From: Candidatus Njordarchaeota archaeon
GTDB taxonomy: Archaea; Asgardarchaeota; Njordarchaeia; Njordarchaeales; JAHKLH01
Direction: 5' to 3'
Assembly (NCBI GenBank): GCA_029856635.1
Contig: JAHKLH010000023.1
Location: 1-12,983 of the forward strand
DNA length: 12,983 nt
Part shown: positions 7,130 through 12,983 of the stretch, in pieces
Layout of the letters: each line of letters begins with the position of its first letter
How positions within the stretch are numbered: position 1 is the first letter of the stretch
Notes under the pieces: model-generated
Databases searched by the model: none
What the model saw: the letters and a program-made list of their open reading frames with translations, nothing else
What the model was told of the DNA's origin: nothing
Program-made: the position numbers and the translations under genes

Positions 7130-8119
7130 TTATCTTTTTCTTCGTCTAGCGGGAGCAGCTTCGGTGGGGAATACTGGTCTCGTTCCTGCTTTCCACATTG
7201 CTAAAATCGGAGCATTTTGTTTTCTCCATTGGAGATTACCCAGTTTTATGCTTTGAATAATGAAGAAAAGCTCTCTTGGATATGGAATCGATACAAATCT
7301 ATGTTCATTTGTTTTCTCAATATTTCCTTTTTTATCTTTCTTAATAACTCCCCCTTTAACTGTCTTGACAATAACATCTCCAACTGGAGTATCCCCAAAC
7401 CAATTATTAAGGTATTGTATGCGGGATATTTTTATTTCTACATCTCTGATTCTTCCTCTTCGTATATACCCAGACAGTTCATCTAGGAAATAACAATCAA
7501 ATAGAATTCCAGCATGCTCAGCAACTATCACCATATATCTTTCACGTGTGATGTATTTAAGAATATTATCAAAAGCATCGGCAATTAGAATAAGCAATGC
7601 TGCCAAGAATAATGATGCAAGGAATGGGTTAACTCCGAATATGCTTGCTAGGAAATTCCCCACTGGTGGGTATATCAATACTAATATTGGAACAATTGCA
7701 CTGAATATGAGAATTAGAATAAAAAGTAAGAATCCTTCAAGCATTGTTAACTTATATAATTGATATGCTCCATACAATATGTTATCTCCTCTAGTTAGTC
7801 TTAAAGCTCTTTCGTAATCTCTCTTTGTAAGAAAGACTAGTGGATCTACTAATTGCCATCCTTTTCTAGTCTTCATTATCACTCCAGCCTGCTCAAGTTC
7901 GCGTAATTTATCTTCTACAATTGTTCTGTCCAATTGAAGTGCCTCTGATATCTTCTTGACACTAAAGTATCGCTCATCCAAGAATTTTCCAACAATATAC
8001 CCTAGGATTTCTTCCTTTATTGGATCTGGTCGTGTAGTTAAGTATCCAATAATGCCAAATATTATACCTCCAACCGCCATGATAGCGATGAAAATCAAAA
8101 AATCAATCAAAATCTCCAC
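7130..8119 (-). CDS. membrane-anchored winged-helix protein with C-terminal PH-like domain
   Basis: Protein of 329 residues with an unusual layout. TM helix 1 is at 5-27. A predicted winged helix follows at about 36-92: FSVKKISEALQLDRTIVED as the helix-turn-helix, then a wing ending KTRKGWQLVDP. Two TM helices lie at 127-150 and 163-185. A beta-rich domain at 193-292 resembles bPH2 (PF03703), with ISRIQYLNNWFGDTPVGDV in the place of the family's core and PYPRELFFII as the closing helix. The tail is basic (RRRKR). A GTG start at 8119 sits about 26 bases below a TATA element, fitting leaderless translation; a TTG at 8110 preceded by GGGTGGAG is an alternative. It heads a unit with the six-TM gene. 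A membrane-tethered regulator or a lipid-domain protein would both fit; the PH-like call is moderate. Confidence 0.78.
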   Translation of the reverse strand: MEILIDFLIFIAIMAVGGIIFGIIGYLTTRPDPIKEEILGYIVGKFLDERYFSVKKISEALQLDRTIVEDKLRELEQAGVIMKTRKGWQLVDPLVFLTKRDYERALRLTRGDNILYGAYQLYKLTMLEGFLLFILILIFSAIVPILVLIYPPVGNFLASIFGVNPFLASLFLAALLILIADAFDNILKYITRERYMVIVAEHAGILFDCYFLDELSGYIRRGRIRDVEIKISRIQYLNNWFGDTPVGDVIVKTVKGGVIKKDKKGNIEKTNEHRFVSIPYPRELFFIIQSIKLGNLQWRKQNAPILAMWKAGTRPVFPTEAAPARRRKR

Positions 8120-8139
8120 CCAAATGAAAATATTAAAAA

Positions 8140-8149
8140 TTATATTTTT
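8140..8149 (-). promoter_or_regulatory. TATA box of the winged-helix/PH-like gene
   Basis: AAAAATATAA on the minus strand is centred about 26 bases before the GTG at 8119. This is the expected TATA-to-start spacing, and it predicts a leaderless transcript. Confidence 0.45.
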
Positions 8150-8164
8150 AACTACGAAGTTACC

Positions 8165-8179
8165 AAAAAATAATAAAAA
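8165..8179 (-). terminator. T-run terminator after the MFS gene
   Basis: The minus strand carries TTTTT and TTTTTT separated by four bases, about 25 bases after the MFS stop codon. Confidence 0.45.
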
Positions 8180-8203
8180 TCAAGAGGTTTAAACATATCT
8201 TTA

Positions 8204-9523
8204 CTATTCTTTGGAGATTTCCTCTGTAATTAATTTTCTGAGCTCTATGTCACTTCTCAAAGTAAAACCACTGTAAATAGTCATTAAGAACCAAAAAACC
8301 GCAACTAAACCAACACCAGCAGGTCCAGCCCACATTCCAATAGTGCTTGATAATAACATTTTAGCAAGAGTATATCCTATGAAGCCTGTTATTATTCCTG
8401 TAATTTCACCCATGCTAGTTACAAATTGGAAACCGCTCATTATGACTCCAGACTCACTATAGATTGCTGTATCTGCTAATCTAGCAAGTAGTGAGGGGGT
8501 AATGGCTGAAATCATAAAAATACCCGGTATGATTATAAGCCAAAAATAAATACTTGATGTTGGTATTCCAATGCTTAATGCAAATGCGCCAAGGAATATT
8601 GTGACAATTAATCCTAGAATACCAATAACTGCTGTTGGTTTTCTGCCTATTCTATCAGCAACGAATCCCCAAACTGGACCAGCACCACCGAGGACGAAGA
8701 GGAGAATTGCTTCAACATATGATGTTTCTGCTTCAGTTAATCCGAATTCCATTGAGAAGATAAGGGCGCCGAATACTGCCGCTAATCCCCAGAGTGCAGA
8801 GAAAGAAACCCACAATTTAGCGAGATCGCGTCTTATTTTTGATTTAAACATGACAACTATTCCATATCCTATATGCGCAACAGCCTCGTCCATAATTTGC
8901 TTTGTTTCTTTAACGGGAGGTATTCTCGGCAGAAAGTATAAGAAAATGGGGCCAGTTGAGAGCAATATAAGACCTAGTATAAATAAGCCAAATAATGCAT
9001 TTTCTTCTCCGAACAATGTAAAAAACACTCCAGAAATGGCAAAACCTATTACTCTTCCGAATAAGATTACGAAATCCCATAAGCCCATTCTTATACCTCT
9101 TTCTGAATACTTAGAGTATCTAGCAATAATAGCGGCGGTTGGAGTTACTTTTAATGATGACGCTATTCCTGCTAATGCATGACAAAAACAAAACCAAATG
9201 AAAGCAAGGAATCTATTTACATGTAAGAATAACACACCAGGTACGAAGAATAATATTGTTGAAACTCCAGCTATAATTGATGCAGATACCAGTACTGCAC
9301 GTGCATCGAAAGCATCCGTTAAATATCCCGCAACTCCCGCAAGAAGTCCTTCAACTAAAGAAAACGAAATGCTGAATATTACTACTTCAATTAACGCAAA
9401 TTTTAGGGCGTATAATATTAAAATCGTCATTAGCATTGTAGCGCCAGATGCAAGGCGAAAAAGGAATGTTCCCGTGTATAGCACAGTCATTACTGTTTTT
9501 ATTGAGTGCTTTGATGAAATCAT
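8204..9523 (-). CDS. major facilitator superfamily transporter
   Basis: Secondary transporter of 439 residues with about 12 hydrophobic segments in two halves joined by a charged central loop (PRIPPVKETKQ). The loop after helix 2 reads GYLTDAFDAR, and the matching loop after helix 8 reads GFVADRIGRKP, a clear copy of MFS motif A (GxxxDRxGRR). Substrate cannot be assigned. It could export a drug or metabolite or import a small solute. I chose ATG 9523 because GAGGG lies 7 nt upstream (9531-9535) and an AAAAATATTTTT box at 9560-9571 would begin transcription near 9540. An in-frame TTG at 9556 would add 11 residues and could be leaderless behind a second AT box near 9585. It stands as its own unit, with a T-run terminator behind it. 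Confidence 0.88.
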   Translation of the reverse strand: MISSKHSIKTVMTVLYTGTFLFRLASGATMLMTILILYALKFALIEVVIFSISFSLVEGLLAGVAGYLTDAFDARAVLVSASIIAGVSTILFFVPGVLFLHVNRFLAFIWFCFCHALAGIASSLKVTPTAAIIARYSKYSERGIRMGLWDFVILFGRVIGFAISGVFFTLFGEENALFGLFILGLILLSTGPIFLYFLPRIPPVKETKQIMDEAVAHIGYGIVVMFKSKIRRDLAKLWVSFSALWGLAAVFGALIFSMEFGLTEAETSYVEAILLFVLGGAGPVWGFVADRIGRKPTAVIGILGLIVTIFLGAFALSIGIPTSSIYFWLIIIPGIFMISAITPSLLARLADTAIYSESGVIMSGFQFVTSMGEITGIITGFIGYTLAKMLLSSTIGMWAGPAGVGLVAVFWFLMTIYSGFTLRSDIELRKLITEEISKE

Positions 9524-9530
9524 GAAAATT

Positions 9531-9535
9531 CCCTC
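9531..9535 (-). promoter_or_regulatory. Shine-Dalgarno that decides the MFS start
   Basis: GAGGG on the minus strand ends 7 nt before the ATG at 9523. It favours that ATG over the upstream TTG at 9556. Confidence 0.5.
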
Positions 9536-9559
9536 ATGTTTTTTTACCATACTCAAATC

Positions 9560-9571
9560 AAAAATATTTTT
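9560..9571 (-). promoter_or_regulatory. AT-box, probable TATA element of the MFS gene
   Basis: The perfect palindrome AAAAATATTTTT lies about 43 bases upstream of the ATG at 9523. Its T-run may also help to terminate the tRNA thiolase transcript that ends at 9599. Confidence 0.35.
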
Positions 9572-9598
9572 GTTTCTGAATTATTAAATTTTTGTTAA

Positions 9599-10537
9599 CT
9601 AGTGAACTATGTTTCTTATTTTATTAATCAAACGACAGAATGCACAAATACTATCAGTAGCTGTAGTTGGATATCCACATATTTTACATCTTTTTAAGTT
9701 TACATTTGATTTAACGAGCTTTGAACGTAGAATATTAATACTTTTCACGAAATTAAGTTGTGAAACTGGGTTAATATTTACTAAGAATTTCCAAGCTTTT
9801 ACGTACTTATGAAGTCTTGCCTTCTTCCCAAGTGGGCAGTCAATTTCTACTATAGGTGCTTTCTTTAAAGCTACGTATGCTCTATTTTCCATCTTGGTTA
9901 TATAGAGCTGTGGTCTTATGCGTCCAACTAATTTAAATTCATGATAAGGTGGAGTCAAGACATCGAGTCCTCTCATTATAGATTCAATAGTCTGACTTGC
10001 TAATGCTTTTAGATAGAAAGCTGCAACATCATCTAGATTATGCCCTGTAGCAAGCCAATCAAATCCTTTTTCAAATGCAAATTTATTCAACAAGTATCTT
10101 CTAATAAGTCCACAGATGGAACAAGCATTTCTGCTAGTTTTTGATATGATTTCTGGAATATAATAACCAATTTCTTGCTTTAGATCAATTATATGTAGTT
10201 TGACGTTTAGCATCTTGGCTACTTCATTGCTGATTCTCATACTTTCAGACGAGAAGTTATTTTGATAAATTCCCAAATTTATATGAACTGCTTCTATCTC
10301 AGACTTTAATTCATCACATATCTCTGTTAGTGCTGTTAATAGGGCAACGCTATCTACTCCACCAGATAGTGCCACGAGGATCTTTCCACCGGGAAATTTT
10401 GCATCTTTTAAGGTTCTAAGTATACGTCTTTCATAGTATTTTTTAAAATGCTCGGAGCAAAACGCCGCATGTGCATATTTAATATTAACTATGGCGGGTT
10501 TCCCACAAATAATGCATCTTTTAGTCAAAAAAATCAC
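9599..10537 (-). CDS. TtuA/Ncs6-type tRNA 2-thiouridine synthetase
   Basis: PP-loop ATPase of 312 residues that adenylates and thiolates tRNA uridine (TtuA/CTU1/NcsA group). N-terminal zinc site C8-x2-C11 with C27-x2-H30; PP-loop SGGVDS (58-63); C139-S-I-C142 and C234 (in DCPLGKK), matching the three cysteines that hold the catalytic [4Fe-4S] cluster in TtuA; GHNLDD (165-170); C-terminal zinc site C284-x2-C287 and C298-x2-C301. All key residues are present, so it should be active. The segment after C234 (PLGKKAR) differs from the CPY pattern I expect of classical members, suggesting a divergent subgroup; whether it makes s2U34 or s2T54 cannot be told here. The start is GTG at 10537, overlapping the TGA of the upstream bPH2 gene (GTGA), so translation is probably coupled. 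Confidence 0.9.
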   Translation of the reverse strand: MIFLTKRCIICGKPAIVNIKYAHAAFCSEHFKKYYERRILRTLKDAKFPGGKILVALSGGVDSVALLTALTEICDELKSEIEAVHINLGIYQNNFSSESMRISNEVAKMLNVKLHIIDLKQEIGYYIPEIISKTSRNACSICGLIRRYLLNKFAFEKGFDWLATGHNLDDVAAFYLKALASQTIESIMRGLDVLTPPYHEFKLVGRIRPQLYITKMENRAYVALKKAPIVEIDCPLGKKARLHKYVKAWKFLVNINPVSQLNFVKSINILRSKLVKSNVNLKRCKICGYPTTATDSICAFCRLINKIRNIVH

Positions 10538-11391
10538 GACTTTTTCTTTTCAATTTCAACTAGTTTCTTTAACAATTCAACTTGTTTCTTTAAGAATGGA
10601 ACTAATTCTCTTTGCTTTATTTGCTCAAGAATGACTTTTCTAACCTCTTGAGGATTAGGTATTCCATATAAGACAAATGATGAACGTCCTCGAGGAACTT
10701 TTACAGATTTCTCGCCTTCCACAGCAACTCCAACTCCAATCGGACCAATTGGTATCCTCTTAGCACCGCCCATTCCTACGGTGACTTTAGCAGCATCTTC
10801 TCCTGTTCCAATACCACTTGCAGTTATTGGAATTATTGTTCCGTAATTGAATATTTTTCCCAAGAATCCTTGATCTACAAATACATCTTGTATTCTTGTG
10901 TAAAGTACATCCCTTGTTTTTAATCCAAAGAATCCAAGTTTCGTTATTATTCTAAAGTTAGTTATAATGTATTTGTGGGATCGTCTATAGATGTCCGATA
11001 ATATCATGCCAATAATTCCCAAACCGATTGTTCCTGCGTATAAGTATTCAATGGGTACATGGTAATGCATAGCTAGGAATAATCCAAGTACTGCTAAAAT
11101 AGTCAGGGAGATCACCCAACGCCAAGAAATTCTTAGGATTGAAAAAATAAGAGCCGGAATAATTAATATTCCGAGCCAAATTATGGCTAGTATTACTGAT
11201 GCTATAAAATCATTGACAATAATGTATTGAGCAAGTGCGGCAATTATGTCTTCTTTCTTAAATATAACAATTGCACACATGACAATAAAATACAAGAAAA
11301 ATAAATAATATGGCCAAAAAGATAATGGATGCGGTTCAACTTCCTTTATTATTTTCTCGCCTACAAGTAATTCTTCTTTCATTGTTGACAC
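10534..11391 (-). CDS. bPH2-domain (PF03703-like) membrane protein
   Basis: Protein of 285 residues. A charged N-terminal segment KEELLVGEKIIKEVEPHP (5-22) is typical just before the membrane part of this family. Hydrophobic segments lie near 25-43, 63-85, 90-107 and 114-132. The bPH2 domain follows: HKYIITNFRIITKLGFFG (139-156), TRIQDVFVDQGFLGKIFNYG (165-184) and ITASG (189-193), closed by GIPNPQEVRKVILEQI (243-258). Between ITASG and the closing helix sits a glycine/valine-rich stretch (about 194-238) longer than usual. A basic helix (259-285) ends the protein. The molecular role of bPH2 proteins is poorly known. The start is GTG at 11391 or ATG at 11382; neither has a good Shine-Dalgarno, and an AT box at 11418-11427 suits a very short leader. 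It overlaps the tRNA thiolase by 4 nt. Confidence 0.84.
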   Translation of the reverse strand: MSTMKEELLVGEKIIKEVEPHPLSFWPYYLFFLYFIVMCAIVIFKKEDIIAALAQYIIVNDFIASVILAIIWLGILIIPALIFSILRISWRWVISLTILAVLGLFLAMHYHVPIEYLYAGTIGLGIIGMILSDIYRRSHKYIITNFRIITKLGFFGLKTRDVLYTRIQDVFVDQGFLGKIFNYGTIIPITASGIGTGEDAAKVTVGMGGAKRIPIGPIGVGVAVEGEKSVKVPRGRSSFVLYGIPNPQEVRKVILEQIKQRELVPFLKKQVELLKKLVEIEKKKS

Positions 11392-11417
11392 TTCAAAAAT
11401 AAATACTCTTAACTGGC

Positions 11418-11427
11418 TAAAAATATC
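11418..11427 (-). promoter_or_regulatory. possible TATA box of the bPH2-ttuA unit
   Basis: GATATTTTTA on the minus strand would start transcription near 11396, giving a near-leaderless mRNA for either the GTG at 11391 or the ATG at 11382. Confidence 0.3.
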
Positions 11428-11444
11428 TTTTTGACATCACTATG

Positions 11445-11462
11445 AAAACAACAATGAAAAAA
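11445..11462 (-). terminator. T-run terminator after rad50
   Basis: The minus strand has TTTTTT then TTTT within 20 bases of the rad50 stop codon, separating it from the promoter of the bPH2 gene. Confidence 0.4.
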
Positions 11463-11470
11463 GGAGATTT

Positions 11471-12983
11471 TTAATGGCGTTTTTCGATTCTTATTTTGCT
11501 ATATTGTCCTTCTTTCTCCACAATTACGTATGAATCAAAGGCTTCATACTCCTTGACGTCAGGAACATGTGATATTACAAAAACCTGGCCAATTTCTTTA
11601 GAAAACAATCTAAGAGTATCTAAAAGAATCCTTCGTAAATCTTCAGAAATTGGTCCAAAGCCCTCATCAATAATCAAAAATCCTATTTTCCTCCCGAATC
11701 TCATTTGTGAGAGAACATTAGCTAAGGCGATTCTCAGAGCAAATCCGATGATTGCTTGTTCTCCGCCACTAAAGGTGAAGAATGGTCTCTTATATGATCC
11801 ATCATAAATTTCTATATCTACGTCTTCTCCCTCCTTGCTAAGAACCTTTACTATCTTAATTTTAATTCGTGGGAGGATCCTAGATAAAAACTTGTTAGCG
11901 ATAGTTTCTATGGCATCCAAATAGTAACCTAATAAATATGATGGCAAACCTTTTTCATCAAAAATTTTATTGACTAGAACCTCATAAATTTCTTTTTCCT
12001 TTTCTAATTTGGACATTCTTTCCTCGATTTTTCTTAATTCTTCTTCAATTTTGATGGCATCCTCAAGCTCTTTCTGTAGGTTCCTGATCCTCTCTTCAAG
12101 CTTTCCTACTTCAGAGTTTATTGAACCGAGCTCCGCTTGTAAAATATTGATTTTTTTCTTTATTTGCATTATTTGCTCATTCGTCTTCTTTAGCTCATTT
12201 TCTAATGCTTTTGTTGCAGACTCAAAGCTAGATTTCTCTGAAAGGTGTTGGACTAAATTTTCTAGTTCTGCTGCATGGTGTATAATAAGCAGTGAAATTT
12301 TTCTCAGACCCTGAAGTGATGTATCTTCTTTTATTCCGATTGTTTTACGAATTTCCTCTATTTCCTTTAATATATTTCTGAATTTAATTAATTGTTCTCG
12401 TTTTTTACTTTCTTCCTTTTTAAGAACTTCAATTAACTTCTTTATTTCTGCCTCTTTTAATTCTAATTTTCTAATTTCTTCTCTCTCTATTCTCAATTCG
12501 TTCAGATATTCTTGTAACGCTTTTTGTTGTTTTTCGAATTTGCTTAGCAGTTCCTTAAGTTTAATTTCGCTTAATTCAGAGCCGCACAAGGGACACTTAT
12601 TAATATTTTCCCTAGAGAGGAATTCATAACTTGCTTGTACAAATTTGAACTTGGCATAAGTATCCATATAACTTTTTTCTATTTTTTCCTTGTTTTTAAT
12701 TCTCTTAGTAATTTTCGAGAGTTCCATTTCTAGCTTTTTAATTCTTTCTTGTATCTTAAGATAATCATCTCCCTGGATTTTCATTGTTTGAGCAATTGTT
12801 GTTAAATCAAATAGCTTCTTAATCAGGTCTTTGAATGCATGCAATTTCCGAATATTGTCATAGGGAATATAATTTTTGATTTCATTTAAGATTCTCATAA
12901 TTTTCTCGGTTTTCTCTTTGCTGCGAGTAACTTCATCTATTTTTTGTTCAAGTGCAGCTTTTCTCTCAAGTAAATCTTCTAAC
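11471..12983 (-). CDS. rad50: Rad50 zinc-hook and C-terminal ATPase half (N-terminus outside window)
   Basis: SMC-like ATPase of the Mre11-Rad50 double-strand-break repair complex. The frame is open to the right edge, giving 503 visible residues; the Walker A half lies outside. Order seen: end of the first coiled coil; zinc hook CPLCG (cysteine codons at 12593-12595 and 12584-12586), which dimerises two Rad50 arms through one zinc; the returning coiled coil (about 12570-11970); ABC signature FSGGEQ (11756-11773); Walker B FLIIDE (11663-11680) followed by the D-loop; and H-loop histidine in VISHV (11567-11569). All C-terminal catalytic elements are intact. The ATG at 12898 is internal, since the frame runs on through coiled-coil sequence upstream. 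No nurA follows; a T-run then the bPH2 gene come next. mre11 and herA, if linked, would lie beyond the right edge. Confidence 0.95.
   Translation of the reverse strand, partial: LEDLLERKAALEQKIDEVTRSKEKTEKIMRILNEIKNYIPYDNIRKLHAFKDLIKKLFDLTTIAQTMKIQGDDYLKIQERIKKLEMELSKITKRIKNKEKIEKSYMDTYAKFKFVQASYEFLSRENINKCPLCGSELSEIKLKELLSKFEKQQKALQEYLNELRIEREEIRKLELKEAEIKKLIEVLKKEESKKREQLIKFRNILKEIEEIRKTIGIKEDTSLQGLRKISLLIIHHAAELENLVQHLSEKSSFESATKALENELKKTNEQIMQIKKKINILQAELGSINSEVGKLEERIRNLQKELEDAIKIEEELRKIEERMSKLEKEKEIYEVLVNKIFDEKGLPSYLLGYYLDAIETIANKFLSRILPRIKIKIVKVLSKEGEDVDIEIYDGSYKRPFFTFSGGEQAIIGFALRIALANVLSQMRFGRKIGFLIIDEGFGPISEDLRRILLDTLRLFSKEIGQVFVISHVPDVKEYEAFDSYVIVEKEGQYSKIRIEKRH

Noticed and set aside
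8571..9182. Plus-strand 203-residue frame opposite the MFS gene
   Set aside because: The minus-strand frame shows MFS motif A and regular membrane helices; this one is rich in N, T, P and I as expected of an antisense shadow.
12009..12314. Plus-strand serine/phenylalanine-rich frame
   Set aside because: It is the antisense of the Rad50 coiled coil, whose Glu/Lys codons read as Ser/Phe on the other strand.
12896..12898. ATG as the true start of the Rad50-like gene
   Set aside because: The frame stays open upstream to the edge with coiled-coil composition, and the ATPase needs an N-terminal half; the ATG is internal.
1..12983. CRISPR arrays, insertion sequences, toxin-antitoxin or defence systems
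   Set aside because: I saw no spaced direct repeats, transposase motifs, terminal inverted repeats or defence-type domains; the RHH protein has no small partner gene in the same direction, so it is not called an antitoxin.

Overview
The window looks like a piece of an AT-rich (roughly one third GC by eye) archaeal chromosome, most likely a thermophilic or uncultured member of the TACK/Thermoproteota side. This rests on an archaeal-type Rad50, a Hel308-like Ski2 helicase, the archaeal COG1340 coiled-coil family, a TtuA/Ncs6-type tRNA thiolase, archaeal TATA elements, leaderless or short-leader starts and T-run terminators. The lineage is an inference; no rRNA or tRNA is present to settle it.

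Layout. Eleven protein genes cover almost everything, nine on the minus strand. From left to right: a Hel308-like helicase cut by the left edge (1-2205, -); a 249-bp divergent spacer; a long COG1340 coiled-coil protein (2455-3573, +); a membrane-anchored unknown (3587-4327, -) lying 19 bp behind a YhhQ-type queuosine/archaeosine precursor transporter (4347-5174, -). A divergent spacer with paired TACGTA palindromes separates that transporter from a small ribbon-helix-helix plus zinc-finger protein (5243-5566, +). Next come an orphan HdrB-like CCG protein (5549-6403, -), a six-TM unknown (6507-7091, -), a membrane-anchored winged-helix/PH-like protein (7130-8119, -), an MFS transporter (8204-9523, -), a TtuA-like tRNA thiolase (9599-10537, -) overlapping a bPH2 membrane protein (10534-11391, -), and the zinc-hook and C-terminal half of Rad50 (11471-12983, -, cut by the right edge).

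How the genes relate. Probable transcription units are transporter+unknown (5174 to 3587), winged-helix/PH protein+6TM protein (8119 to 6507) and bPH2+TtuA (11391 to 9599, 4-nt GTGA overlap). Two genes concern tRNA modification (precursor transport and thiolation) and two concern DNA repair (Hel308-like and Rad50), but they are not contiguous and no single pathway spans the window. The zinc-finger RHH protein is a plausible regulator of itself and of the divergent transporter.

The points most worth following are: a helicase with about 100 extra residues between its RecA domains; an orphan HdrB with one CCG cluster ligand replaced by glycine; a transmembrane winged-helix/PH-like fusion; a bPH2 protein with a glycine-rich insertion translationally coupled to a tRNA thiolase; and the RHH-zinc regulator with its candidate operator. 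I found no CRISPR, transposon, tRNA or rRNA. No gap exceeds 300 bp.
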